Source of the DNA: Cinclus cinclus
Lineage: Eukaryota > Chordata > Aves > Passeriformes > Cinclidae
DNA: 64,000 nt
Direction: 5' to 3'
NCBI RefSeq assembly: GCF_963662255.1
Contig: NC_085049.1
Location: 49,732,837-49,796,836 of the forward strand
Positions 48,601 through 62,410 of this stretch are shown here, piece after piece; within the stretch, counting starts at the first letter, position 1, and every line of letters begins with the position of its first letter. The notes under the pieces are model-generated. The model saw only the letters and a list, made by a program, of their open reading frames with translations, searched no databases and had not been told where the DNA came from. Made by a program: the position numbers and the translations under genes.

Positions 48601-51600
48601 TGGAGCTTTTCACTCTGAAACAATCTTCAGAAGTTCTTGATATCAAATAACTTGATGGGTCCAGGTCATTAAAAGGACTTCTTGTTGGGATAAAGCACCC
48701 AGACCTTTGAGAGCTGAAAAAAAGTGCCTGTGTCATTGTAGATTTGTCTAGAAAAATGGATGAATAAACATTTCTTGCATGGTAGTGGGTTATCTGACAC
48801 TTAGCAGCAGTACAGCTTCTTCCTTTAGTACATTATCAAGTCATATTATGTTTTGTTCCTCGTGGCTGTATTTCCTATATAGGCTGATGCCATAATGGTA
48901 CCTTAGATTGAAAATATTCCCTGAAAAAAACAAAGAAAGGGAGGTTTGCTGCCCTGAATGGGCACTGCTTAAAATGTTTCTCTTCCACATGCAGGCTGAG
49001 GAGGGTCACAGCTGAGCTTAATGGGAGTCTTTCTATGGGTATATCTGCAAGCTGAAAAGAAATGTGTAAGGGAAATTTTAGGAACTAGCAGGCACTTTGC
49101 TGATGGTCTTCTTGAACTTTTCATCTCTGCATCACCTACAGAGTTCCATTTTCCTCTCGTTTCAATGAGAGAACAAAAGGATCTTGATTGAGTTATAAAA
49201 CCTTGCAGCTCTACAGCTGTGTGGCAGGGCTTGAGGGCTTTAAAATATAATGTTAGCTTGAGGTGCTTGAAGTGGAAATACCGATTGTTTCATTTTCTTT
49301 TAACTTCAAAATAAATGAATATCATTTAGTCAGTTTCCTTTCAATACTCCTTATATCATTACTACATTATATAATATTCTGTGAAAAGACTGAGATTCTT
49401 TTTGATTTGTATTGTCGTTTGAAATTCTTTCTTTCAGCCAGGGGATGAAAATTCAGTACTTTCTTGTTTATTTTGCAGAAACTTGCTTTTCTGATGATCT
49501 TCTAGCATGATGCCAGAGATCACCTAAGGGTTATCTTGGCGCTGAAATATATTCCATCATTTGTGTATTGGTAAAATAAATGAAACAGCAGAATGAAGTA
49601 ACTCAAAGTGTTTTGAGTGAAATATACTATGCTGGCTTTGAATTTTATTATTAAAGTACCCATATGTATAAGCCTGCAACTTTTGCATAAATCCCACAAA
49701 ACAGTGATAACAATAAATGCATTAGACTTGCATTTCAGCCTCTACCCCACATTAGCTACCAAAATTAATTTTTGAGTTTGTGCTACTGCTTCTGTCTAAA
49801 CATTCCCTTCATTCACTCTGTACTTGATATCTCATGCTGAAACAAACTAAAGCAGTTCATGGAAAGCTTCCATGATGAAACATTAATAGATTTTGAAGGA
49901 GAAAATCTGTTAACAGTTCCGTTTTCTCTTTTTCCAACTGAGAAGATCTACAAGCAATACTTGTTGTTGCTATTAGAGATGTCCAGGTTCAAAACAGCCT
50001 ATCTTGCTTTTCCTGCTTTTCTGCCTTGTAATTTTGTTTTTACTAACTTTTATTCCTGCATGGGCAACAGTGATACTGAGGATGCAAAATGTTTTGTGCT
50101 TTAAAGCCTGATTTCACATAATGATTTTGTGACTCATTAGCTCTTGAGTTGTAATTTTCTATTTCTGATTTCTAAGCAAAGAAGAATCTTGTCAGTCTGG
50201 GTTGAAGCAGCTCAATTATGTTTGAGTGAAGACCATGTATAATAAAATACTGTCTCAAAATATAAAAGTGCTTCTAGTTTTCAACAGATGCTGCTGGGGG
50301 GAGACTAATGTCCTATCACAGTGTGAGTATGATAACTATATAAGACTGTTTAAAATATAGACATAAGCTTTAATTTGGGGCTATTTAACAAAACTGGACA
50401 TACCCACCTAAGGAGTATTACAGTTGAGAGGTATATGAAGCAAGGTGAACAAGGAAATACCTGGTTTCCCAGCTAACTCTAATTTCATCATGCTGCTCTA
50501 CAGAGCTGGATGAAAGGGTTCCTTGTGTTGCTACTGTTGTGTGTAACAGAAAGAGCCAATCTCACCAAAACAGAATATAACTCCAGCTCCCTTCTTCCCT
50601 TGTCAAAACCCACCACCACCACCCCCTATATTTCAGTGCAATGGGATTGTTAGGAAACTTGAAATGAGACTAACAAAAATCAAGAGGGTCAGTTTTTGCC
50701 AATGAGTGTTTAGAAGTCATGAGTGACTCAGAACAAATGAACCACTGCAGCTCTATTCCAGAGAAATTTTTAGAAGATATTGTTTGTACCTGAAAAATAT
50801 TTCTGCTATGCTATTCTCATAAAATAAGGCAAAAAGTGTAAATAACTAGAAAATTAGAAACTGAAACAGGAAATCTTGCTATTTTTTTCTGATGACCTTA
50901 AATAAAACTTTCCACACACTCATTTCTGCAAGACCAAATGCAGCATAGGAGTTTATAATTGGGACAAATAAGTCACCAGTAAAACATAATATACAAGAAT
51001 TAGAAAAAAAAGAAGAATTTATATGACTGAATGGAAATTAAGTCAGTTTTCACTGCTTTTTTCTTTTATTAATTATTTGAGAAAATATTATAATATAATT
51101 TCAATATTGCTTTTCTTCCAAGTCTTTCTGGATAATGGAATATATTTCAGAATTAAGCCAAGGCTATTTTAAAAGTTTTGATTTGGTTTCTTCTTCAATG
51201 GGGCATTATATTAAAAATATACACTGAATCGCATTAAAATGGCAATATTTTTTTAAAAAGTGATTGCACTTTTAACTTTAGAGAAAAATAACTACATTTT
51301 TAAGGCCTGAGTTTTGATAATTCTGTGTATAATTGGCAGCAATGTCAAAACAGCAGAATACTCCATCGTTACAAACATGTCAAGAATTCCAAATGAGAAA
51401 AGCTGTGTCTCAAAGTTTTAAATTATTTTTAAATTAAAATAAATTAAAATATATTTAAAGATGTGTAGTTTGTTGACACTTCTTATTTCAAAGTTAGTGT
51501 TTATGGTGTCTAAATGAAAATCTTAAATTATGCCTGGTCTTAGCGACAGCTTCATTTTTTAGTAAGGAGAATGCTGATTATACTTGTACTGATTTGGTAT

Positions 51601-54600
51601 ATATAATGCTAGTATAACTGGAATGGAATGGGACATTGTTTATATAGTTACATGTTGTAAACTAATTTCCATAGAAGCTTATATATGACAATTTAAAAAA
51701 ATTATCTATATCTGCACAACATTCACTTTTAAAAGGAGCTACTCCAGATCCCTCCCCTTATCCTGATTACCCTGCATAGCCAGGATGTGAAGGGCTTCTG
51801 CCAGCAACGATGTTATAGTGTTTGTATTCCCCTCTGTCCACTGAGCATGCATCCTATTCTTGAGCTGAGCCAAATCAAATGTATTTATTTCACGGATTTG
51901 AAAATAAACTCCATGGATCATTACTGGTGTAGGATGATCCTATACATCTTTTGTAGGCAAGATTCTCCTTGATACCAATGAGCAGGACCAAAATCACGGA
52001 TGACCCACCTGTGTGTCCTATATGCATCTACAAGTAGACCAAGTGCAGCTCCTAAAATTGGCAGTGGCACTCTGGTAAGTGGGAAACTGCTGAGCACTTT
52101 GAACTCCCAGGTGAGCATCCAACAGCTGATATTGGTTGCCCTAAGACCCCACTGCTCAGTTCTGTTCCAGCTCTCAGTAGAGTGATGAGGTCTGTGGTAC
52201 TCACTCATGTGCAACTCAGCTTTCCTCAGATGTTCATGTAAAGATTAATTGACCACAGTTTATTTGGTTTGTGGTTCAGAAAAGGTCAAACATTCATTAG
52301 AAGTGCTCATATTAAAATTATCATGGGAATCAGTAATTTTTAACAGTACAGTGTATTGCTCTGAAATTATGCAGGATGCTCAAAGAGGAGATCTAATTTG
52401 GTGAGAATGCATGGTCATATCTCACTTGGACACTGGCAGGTCTCTATGAAGCAGTATCCTTTATACTAATAGTGCTTTGGCCATAGAAGTGGTCCAGCTG
52501 GATTGCATTAACAGTTTTGACCATTAGTAATGAGAGATAGAAAGTGGAGCTCTCATGGTTAGCACAATGTACCCTTAGAACTGCTGGGGAAGTGAGTTAG
52601 TGCTTTAAAAAGTACTCTGCCTGTAACTTAGGTCCAAGAGACAAAAGATTATGACCTCTGGCCCCTCATGTTATGGAAAAAGATTTTGCAGCTATGGGCT
52701 CAACAGAAGTTCTGTGTTTATTACTAGGATTCACCTGGTATTTATGTATCATGTCAGAAGTAGAAAAAATACTACTTTTTGTAGATGTGTTTTGCATTTC
52801 TTCTACTTGGATTAAATGAAATCTTGCAGATACTAGCCCAAAGCAAGCTTGATTACAAAAATATTATCCTGGCCTATCACTTCATCAGAGCTTTTTTTAG
52901 GAATAATAAATGTTTCAAAGATAGCCTACAAAAATGTCATGTAAAAAAAACACCCAGCAGCAGATGATTTAATGTTCATGAAATTATTGCCATGATTGGC
53001 TATAAAACTATCTTAATATAGCATTCAATTTTGCAGTTAAGCATTTTTTCTCACAAATAGAAATCAAATTGCACCAGCTTAGATACTAAAATCATAGATT
53101 GCAACAAAAAGTTTGTTTCGATGAAAGAGCTTTTTGAAGTTTTCTTTCTATTTCAAAATGTGTTTCAGTGAAAAGGTATTTCTCAGTGTGGTAATTTTCA
53201 TTGTGGTTGGACAGATTTTTGTGATGCATGCTGAAGAATGACTAAATTTCTTCTGTGTTCTTTGCACATAAGAAGGAGGGTCAGATGTGCTGCCTCTGCC
53301 TTTTGTTAATTTCTGCAGTTTTCACTGAGTTTCTCTTCTGTACCAGTCCAATTCAACATATTCAATTAGCTGTTATTTTAATTACCGACTTCTTTAGCTT
53401 TGGCTGCCTGATTTTTCAGAAAGAAAAAAAAAATCTATTTTTCACTTCTTTGACACTTTCTTTTGTTCTTCCATCAGAACTAGAAGATATCAATATACCT
53501 GGTTGTTAAATCATTATCAACACTAGGGCAGCTATCAAATCCTCTGGTACTAAAAAGGGCATTGATTGATATAAAAACAGGCTAGCATTAGTAAGCAAGA
53601 GGAATGTAGGTAATAAATTAAAATACAGGAAGAAACTGCCTTTTGTTATAAAAATTCTTCTAAAGAACTGCACTGAAATATGACTTTTATTTACTAGTGT
53701 CATGACTCATGTTTAAAAAAAGAAAACATACAGGAGAAAATGCACACTTTAAAATTAACAGATGGTTATTGTTTTGTTTGTCAACCAGGAAGGTATTTCT
53801 TAAGCAATCAGAAAACAACTCAGTACAGTGTGCCCTCTTATATTGTGCATTTGAGCAGTGACTGAGCACCAGTTGACCAGGGATGCATTTAGTTGTAGTC
53901 CATGGCCTTGGGCAGCACTTCTGTTGTGCTAGAGAGAGAAGGTACGTTGGTACCACAAAACTAGACTTTACAGATTTTATTTTAGCATTTTATGCAGAGC
54001 CACTGTCTGAAGTTCAAAACTTCTGTAACATGTTCACAAAGAAATTGAGCATGGTGTGTTCTGTGACAATTTCTGGAATTTCACATAACAGACCAGACGT
54101 TTGGCAAAGAGTTGGAATTCACATCAGATGATGATAAAGTAGAAGAAATGCTCCAAGATGCACTCAATGCATTTAAGATGCTACCAATGTAATGTTCGGG
54201 GTCAGGTTAAAAGTTACTCCAAATGATTTTTTTTCTTAAAAATAGAAAGTGTATTTTAGCCATTAAGGTCTCAGCACCAATTTTTTCATTCTATATATCT
54301 ATTCCCATTGTGCCCCATGATTTAATAATTTAAATATACTCTCTATTGCCCAAGACAGTTGTCCTAGAAACTATTGCAATAATGCATTTCTCTTGGAATA
54401 TCTATATGTATAGCCCTGCAGAAATCTTATGGTTGGTTTCTCCTATAATTACAACACTTACAATTGTAGGTTATGTTTATAATTTATTATGTGACTTATA
54501 AATAATCATTCCTCATCTGTTAAAACTTCCTGATTCCTAGATGAGAAATAGGAAAGAATTTTGGAGTGAAGCTTTGAAATTAAGGAGAAGGCTGTGTTCT

Positions 54601-57600
54601 TGTGACACCCATCATATTCTGTTTTTTCCTTGCTGTTATTACAGCTGTTTCTGAGGAAAGCAATTTGCCATCTAGCTTGTGATTGAATCTTAACTCAGAC
54701 CTTTTTATTGTATGCATTAAATGTATGTAGAAGCCAAAACCAGTTAAAATGACAACTGAGGAGTCATTTGTCATTACAGTTATCTCAAAGTCTGGCTGTA
54801 TTGTAGTAAGTAGTGTGGGAAGAGGAAAATTGTATATCAGACAGCACAAAGATGGAAAGCAAAGCAGCCAGGGGTGTCCTTAGTTTCAGCACAGTTTATT
54901 TTTCAAATAGTCTTCATGTCAATGGCCCATGATGATTAATGGAAGGGGCAATGAAACTCAGGATGTTGAACCCTTCACATACAGGGCACATTGATCCCCA
55001 TGCTGCTGCACAGAAGCAGTTGTTAACAACTCAGGTTTTACCAATTGATCTGAAAACACTTCCAGGGGAGATAACTGTCAAGACTGAATTTTGTAGAGGA
55101 AGAGGCTAAAGCACAGAGTTTAAATTTCTTGGTAGCAGGTCAACAGTAAACCTTGGTCTTTTGAGTCCTATCAATTGCTTGTTCATTATACTGCTGATAT
55201 TGCCATGTCTTTTCTAGAGTTCTCCAGAGGCTTAGCAAAATGTAGGAATCCATGATAAAGTCATTAGATATAAGCCTGGTAATGAAAAACCCTTTTCAGG
55301 TGTTCATCTCACACCTTTTCATAGTTCTTCTCATAACCACTTCTAATGACGCTAAGGGACCCTGGGGATCAAGCTCTTTTTTGCCTATGAAGGAGAAGTA
55401 TCAGAAACTCCAAAGTAAGATAGATGCATGACATTCTTTTGTCGATGGTTATTGGCTTGAGAGCACTGTTCTGAGGCTAATTCATCTTGTGGATTTGCTG
55501 GCCCTGGACTAATTTTGTGTGGCCATATAAAGCAATCCTGCAGTGGCATTACATGGAAGTAGCACCCCACACTGTCAGCTTTCCTCCTAGAAAACTGGCA
55601 TTCTCTTCTGAAAGGATATCTTCATAGAGGTATTAACCTTTTTCAGAGGACCATGAATGGATCCTGTACAAATGCTTGCATTCAGGCTGTAAATTACCCA
55701 AAACTCTGACAAGGTCTCCAGCACATGGGCTAGAGGATAAAACTCTCAATGTTGCACTTTTCTGTGGCTAAATGTCGGCTTTGGCATCTCTGGGCTATCT
55801 TTACCCATGGACCAACATGAGTTGCTCCTGATCTACTCAAAATGGAAGGTGAAGGATTATACAACATGTGTCATTACTTAAACTGATGACCTTTATATTC
55901 ATTAATGTAAGTTATTTTTGTTGGACCAGTATGATGATGATGTGGAGTAAAGGCCTTTCTCTGCAGCTTCCAGATGAATACACAGACCTTTAAAAGTGAA
56001 ACATGGCATATTATTTCTTGTATCAGAGTCAAGTAATAGCCAAAACTCCCATTTTTATTTCTAGGAATTTAATGGCATTGTTTTTTGAGATGCACAATGC
56101 CATCCTACCTGTGCAAGGAAGGAAGAAATATTTGGTAACCCGAGGCAAAGGATAAGGTAGCCTTAATCTCAATGTGTTTTACCACAGGATTAGACAATTA
56201 AAAAGAACCTTTGGAAATAAGAAGAGTCAGGCAGTGACATCAACTGATGGTGGATGAGAATATATGTGATCTTATTCTGTTTATTTTTTTTGTTTGCAAA
56301 ATTTTGAGTCAAAAGGAAATAGGAGAATGTGAAGAGAATTTAAGAACTGGTAAAGGTACAGCATGCACTGTGAAGCTTTTTGTTTAGTCAGTGGAGACAA
56401 ACTTTACTTTTCAAAGACAGTGGGATGAGAGGCCTGATTAGTACAGCAGTAAGTGAAAAATTATTTTTTGAGCCTTCAATCATGCATGATCAAATGATTT
56501 GCTGTGATAACATATTTAATGTGCTTTAGAAGCCAATTGCAGGATACTGTGTGTGACACTACTGAGAGCAGAGAAGACTTCAGGAATCCTAAAGATCAGA
56601 TATAGAAAACAGAAAAGACATCAAGAATTTTCAAAATCCTTGCAGATGAGTGAGAGAAGGAATTAAATAGGAAATATAAAAAATGTGTGTGTAAATAAGT
56701 AGATTTCAGTTTTGTAGCAAATTGGACATTCTGATTTCACATTTTTTAGCAAAAAAATCTATTGAGTTCTGTGACAACACAATTAAATGAACTGTTGTGA
56801 AGTGTAATTATGAAGTTAGCATTGGTAGGAACAATACTGTATTTTACCAAAAAGACACAACTAAGTGAAATCTGTGTTTTCCTGAACAAAAGCAATTGAA
56901 GCAAATTATAGGATTATGCATCCAATTCAAACATGAATATGGCAAGATTGAATTTCATTGTGGCAGTTGTCCATTGTCACCATGACAAAACAGCTGAATT
57001 TTCTGAAAAGCCAGAACGGGAAATAGAAGAGCCTGATAATACATGGAGTTGTTACATATAAAAGATTCAGGTTAGAGTGTGCTTTGTTGAAATGCTTAGC
57101 TATAGTGTTGGTTCATTTAGAAAGATATCAGGTAAGGAGATATTCTACAATTATGAGTAAATGTATCCTATTAAAAAGTGAGGCACATCATGGGAGGACT
57201 GTCATCACAGGTTTGGGAGATATGTTTTAGCTTGAGGCTTATATTAGTATGCAGGCATTTGTTTTATGTTTTTCCTGTTTGTACAGTGCCATCCTCTTGA
57301 AGCTCATTAAATCTTTTTCTGTAGTAAGGGCACTCAGGCATGAATAATCTAAGGAGTAAACAGAATACTATTATAAATACACAAGTGTCCATTACAAGAA
57401 GCAGTAAATTTAAAGATGATTAAAAATCAACAGCAAAGCACAAACAGCCTCTTAAGCACATACAACTATAACATAAACAGTATGTGTTTTTCTGGTGAAG
57501 GATTCATTACGACATGAGTCTTAGAAATGAGTGCAATAAATAACTCAGCCTGATTAACGAGCTACCATGAATCATCTCTAGATCACAAGTTCAAAAACAA

Positions 57601-58389
57601 AAAAGAGAATTTATTATTGCTTTGTGCCTTATTTAATTATAAGACTTAAAATGCATGAGACCATGCAAAACAGGTATAAAAATGCTGTACTCTGTATAAA
57701 TGAGGACAAATTCTAACAGATGTTCACCTTTTTACAAGGTTTTTGAGAGTTCCATTTCAACAGAATATCTAAACATTTAAACATTTAAAAGTCCTCAACC
57801 TTAACTCGTTGAAGTGCTATAGGTGCATATACACCTAAGAGATATATGGGTTTTAAAAAATATTTTAAAATATTTAAAATTGTCTGAATCAATTTTTAGG
57901 CAGATGAGGCACTTAACTTTTAGCCTGTACTCTGAACTCCATCTTTTTGAAGGCTGGAGGAATACTGCAGTTGGTGTAATTCGCAAAGTATGCCAAGTAC
58001 CTCTAGGACTGTCTCACACAAGTGAATGTGTTTTTGTAAAACCTCATCTTTCAAACTCAGAAGAGTTGAATATCAAGGCATACAAAAATACCAGGAGCCC
58101 TGTGTGGATGAACAAGGCCAAACTCAAAAAAAAAAAAAAAAAAAAAAGTGTAGTAGAAGGAAGGATGGGTGGTATGGGGGAATACAGAAACATTGTCCAA
58201 GCATCCAAGGGATGAAGTCTGGAGTCTGGAAACCTAAAGCCCAAATGTAATTGAATCTGGCTAGAGATGTCTAAAACAAAAAGGGCTTCAAGTGAGAAAA
58301 AGAAGAGTAGGGAAACTATGGATTCATTGCTCAATTGCTCAACCTCTGCTCTAGGTAGCCTCTTAAGGCATCATGGTCAGTCCCACTTC
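45656..58389. other. Long non-coding stretch, no gene seen
   Basis: About 12.7 kb of AT-rich DNA with no CR1, LTR, RNA gene or convincing exon. Frames stay below about 130 codons and none is recognisable. Local landmarks are a very AT-rich patch around 51417-51460 (TTTAAATTAAAATAAATTAA type), a short CCA repeat near 50610 and an A22 run at 58126-58147. Confidence 0.65.
58126..58147 (+). repeat. A22 homopolymer run
   Basis: Twenty-two consecutive A residues, which create Lys-rich or Phe-rich chance frames on either strand. An A run can mark a retroposed tail, but the sequence just upstream resembles no gene or retroposon I recognise, and CR1 elements do not end in poly-A. It is best taken as a simple repeat. 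Confidence 0.97.
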
Positions 58390-58642
58390 CACCTCTGGGA
58401 AGGATGGAGCCATGTTCTTATCAGTGGTGTCAAGGCAATGGGCACAAACTCTTAACACAGGTGGTTTCAAGCATCACAAAACCTTTCTTTATTGTGGAGG
58501 TGACTGAGCACTAGTACATAATTGGAGATATTCAAAAGTAATCTAGACTCCAGGTCGCCCAGCTTGTGCAGAAGGTTTGGACTAGTTCCCCTACAGAGGT
58601 CCCTTCCAAACTCAATAACTTTCCAATTCTGTGAAATAATCC
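58390..58642 (+). mobile_element. CR1 LINE 3' end
   Basis: A plus-strand CR1 tail of the same broad subfamily as the copy at 43555-44080. Blocks in order are 'acctctgggaaggatggagc', 'gcaatgggcacaaactctta', 'aaacctttctttattgtgga' with 'ggtgactgagcac', 'attggagatattcaaaagta', 'ggtttggactagttccccta' and 'gaggtcccttccaaactcaa', with a terminal TTCCAATTCTGTGAAAT. It is well diverged and 5'-truncated. Confidence 0.92.
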
Positions 58643-60795
58643 TGAGCATTAAACCTGGAGTGCAAACCCAGATCCTATCTCAAAGTCATTGTCCTACCTC
58701 TGGACAACAAAATGGGGCTTCTTCCTCCTGTCCTGACTCCCCTTCGTACTGCACAGGCTAGCAGTGGCAGCCAAGAGAAAGGAAGAGTGGGCTGGAGCTG
58801 CTTGAGGACGACAAAGGACAGGTTCTTTCTAAAGTTTGTGACAAAGGATGAAAATTTGAGCTAGGATAGCTTGAAGTTATACTGGAGTTTGCTTTTCTTT
58901 TTATTCTTTTAGGCTACACTACTCAATCTTTTTGATATAAAAGTACAGAAAGAAACCAAAATTAGATTGAAAATATTTGTGAAGATATGTTATAATGAAG
59001 GAATTCTTCCTTTGGTAGGGCGCAAATAAGTTGATATGGAGACATTTTGTTCTTATGTTTGGAGATCCTAAGAAAATAAGACTGTTACTGCCAAAATTAT
59101 CAGAAAAATGTTTTGGAAAAGTATTTTTTTCTCTAAGTAATTTATTTTAAATTAATTTAGTTCTTTAAATTTATCCATATCTTTTACTATCCTTTGTGTT
59201 TAGTCAGGCTATTGCATTACTAGAATGTAAAGAAACGTATATGATCAGAAAGTTTTCCTAAGCATGGGGATTCTTGGATGTGAAGATTTTTAAGATTGAT
59301 AATACCCTATAACAAACTAGGTAGTGATGGAACAGAAAACCTTATGATAGTTGTCCTAAAAAAGTTAATCTATTTAAGCCATGCTGTTAGTTTTGGAAAG
59401 AGACTTGAATTTGTAATTCATCATTTTTTCTAGTGTTCAGAATTCTTGATTACCAGAAATAGAAACTAATGGCTGATCAAATAAGACTTGGAAAATACCC
59501 ACAATAGTTTCATACTCTTTGTAGGAAGATCTTTTTTACAATTTATGAGCTAGTTCAGGTTGCTCAGAGATTGTGTAACTCACAGGGTCTAGATTTGTGT
59601 AATTATTAATAATGCGTTGTTTGATATTTGGCTATGGTGCAGTTAGTAAGCAGAAACAGAGAGTTTTGCTATTTTATTCATGGTATTTTATCTATTGTTT
59701 GGTCTGTTAGTGCCAGAATGAGAGGGTCTTAGCTTTTGATTTCTACATATATCTATTACCTAACTATAAGAAAAGAAGACAAAGAGCAAGCCATAAATGA
59801 TGTAAAGAGTGAGCAAATATTGTTATAGGAAAAACAGAATCCTGTTAATTTATTTCTTTCATTAACTATGTTATCTGTCAAAAAAAATAGGTCAGGTTTT
59901 TGGGAATTGAATTTTACAGAAGATTCCATCTGGTTTTTCCAGTTGTTACAAGGAAGGATACTTTTATTTTTTTTCATATGAAATAACATAGTGTTCCACA
60001 GAGGGAGAGGCATCTTCCAGGGTGGCTTTTTACAAGAGACTTTTTTAAAATATCAAAGCATTAACTGCATATAAAAATAATTTTCAGCTGTTAATGAGGG
60101 CATGTAAAATTTTTATGAGATGAAACCCAAGTCTATTTGAAAAGTAAAGACTCAGCTTTTACTTGAGAATTTGTTTATATTCACCATGAGATGTAGAGCC
60201 TGGACATTGGTTTTGCTAGCATAATACTCCCAGAGGCCAAGAAATCAGATTTTGGAGTCTAGTTTCTAGAGACCATTATACATAAACACAACAATTTAAA
60301 TGGGCTCTTTGGGGTTCGACACCTAATAAAACAATGTTTGCGTGTAGCCCATAAGACTTGGTTCTAAAATTATAACAAATTCCCAGGCTCGTATTGGATG
60401 ATTAAGCTGTCCTCTGTAATGAATGTCTAAACATTTCACACAAATATTCATGAATTCAGTCTTCTGAAAGGCAGTGGTAACAACTACTTGTCTCTCTTCT
60501 AGAGAGATATGTATTTTCAAAATAAATGGGAAATTTAGCCTCTTTTATTAAATTTCACAGTAAAATATCATTTGTTAGATCATTCCAAATAAACACACTG
60601 GATAACTGAGGAAGAACCAGAAGAATGTTCTATAGGTTTGTAAGTAACCCAACTACTCCAGTGAAGAGAAATATTGAGTATAAGCCCCCTTAGGCTAATA
60701 TGGAAAAACAGAACCCGAAGATCCAATTTTGTACACTACCTAAAACACATACACAGAAGTCATTCATTGCTTTCCCATAATAGAAGTGAGCAAAT

Positions 60796-60824
60796 ATTTG
60801 AACATGCAGTGTGCATGTTCAAAT
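60796..60824. repeat. Perfect 13-bp inverted repeat with 3-bp spacer
   Basis: ATTTGAACATGCA (60796-60808), GTG, then the exact reverse complement TGCATGTTCAAAT (60812-60824). It is only moderately AT-rich. Its core holds two CATG-centred half sites (GAACATGCAG and GTGCATGTTC, one base apart) that partly fit the p53-family half-site RRRCWWGYYY, with about three mismatches in total. It could be a symmetric protein-binding site or a hairpin, and function is not shown. Confidence 0.93.
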
Positions 60825-61810
60825 TCCTTCCTTTAACCCTTAATATAAGAACCACATATCTACTTTGAGTAAACTTCAGTGTGCTTGAAGAAGAAAAATA
60901 GGAAAGCAATGATAAGGTAAATGACCAGGTTTCAATTTGGTATGTCTGCCTCACTGACATCCACTTAATGACACTGCTTTAACAGAGAAATTGGTTTTCC
61001 TGTCTTTCTCCAGTTCCATATTTCTTGCAGAGGTTATCACAATGGCAGAAGGTTCTTCACTGCCTTTGACATTAAATTTCTCCTTGATTTGTGAAAAGTT
61101 GGGTTAGTCTCCATGAATCTGCTGTACTCATTTTACACTGGTAAAAATAATTAAAGAGACTCTAAATTAATAAAAAAGTAGTATCTTGGGGGTGGACATG
61201 TAGCCTCTGCCTTGTTATAATCAATGACTTTTGGCCTAAATTTAGTGAGCCTAAAATTTTACCTTGCAATCTAAAATTACTATAGGAATTGAATTCTGGA
61301 ATTGGATTTCCAAGGGTGTAAATATGAACATCTGGTAGCCCATTTCAGCACCATAAAAGAACGAGGCCATGAGAAAATGAGGACTTGAATTTTTAACTAA
61401 ATGTATTTGGGCACAGTTTTGCTGCTGGATCGCCACTAAAGAGTTTTTCTGCTTTACACAATATTCTTGAGCCTGAATTAATGCCTATTTTTCTTATTTA
61501 GATTCTTCAGGAATCCTGTGACATGCTAATTTGCAAGATGAGCTATAGAGAAAGCTATTTTCAGAGATTATTACTCATGTTATTTGGGGCAAACTGAGTG
61601 ACAGCTACTGTTTCTTCCCTAAGCTGCTGTGAAATTTCATCCGTTCTTTACCAGGCAGAGCCACTCAAAAGTGGGATTATTCAAAAAATTCACAGAATTG
61701 TTTGTTGTATGGCTCTGGATGATTCTGCATGCTTAAAAATATAGCACACAGTAACAAAAGACAGTTGCAATGAAATAAGTTATTAAAATTGGACTTAGTC
61801 AGTTTAGGTG

Positions 61811-62410
61811 TCAATTTCTTCTTTGTTTCCAAGACAATTCTGCAGATGTACTAAACCAGCACATCACTGCAGGGATGTCTGAACTCTTCTTGTCATACAG
61901 TGAATAGTCATGTAGTGGAATAAGGACCATGAAATGTGTCACATTAACAAAATCCAGCAACCATTGAGAATGGGATTGCAAGAATGAAACTTTGGGACAT
62001 GACCAGAAATGGAGCAGATTAAGTTGATGTCGGTTATACAAAAAGAGGCCTTTCAGTACATGCTGATATGATAATTGGCTATGGGCCAGGCACCTAGCCA
62101 AGTCTGCTGCCCTGGCAGTGTGACTGACAGCTTCTTGCAAAGGCATGTGACAAACAAATGAGATAAATACGAAAGCTGTGCCAACTTCACTCTGTGCTCT
62201 TGAGAGTGTCCAGTGAGTCTTCATCCCAGCCAATAATGCAAGTTCTGAACTCTTTGTGCATCCAGAGCTTTCATGTGAAATGCAGAGCTTTGAGTGTGAA
62301 AGCAGCATAGTACTACATTTTAGGTATTGTTTTGAAAATCTTAAGCATATGTGTTTTTGTCTTTTTAAAATTTTCATCTTTACCTGCATGCAAGATATAT
62401 CTCCCCTCAC
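61811..62410 (-). other. Unusually long open frame (199 codons), no recognised product
   Basis: The frame begins MRGDISCMQVKMKILK and ends SWKQRRN. It is the longest frame outside the CpG island. It has no domain, signal peptide or repeat I recognise, and its amino-acid make-up (many His, Ser, Leu and Cys) looks more like translated non-coding DNA than a soluble protein. There is no promoter or CpG enrichment. It could be a decayed retroelement frame, a lineage-specific gene or chance. I do not call it a gene. Confidence 0.2.

Noticed and set aside
60300..60325. GGTTCGACACC, resembling a tRNA T-arm / B box
   Set aside because: The flanking bases do not form a T stem, and no acceptor, D or anticodon arm can be placed upstream at normal spacing.
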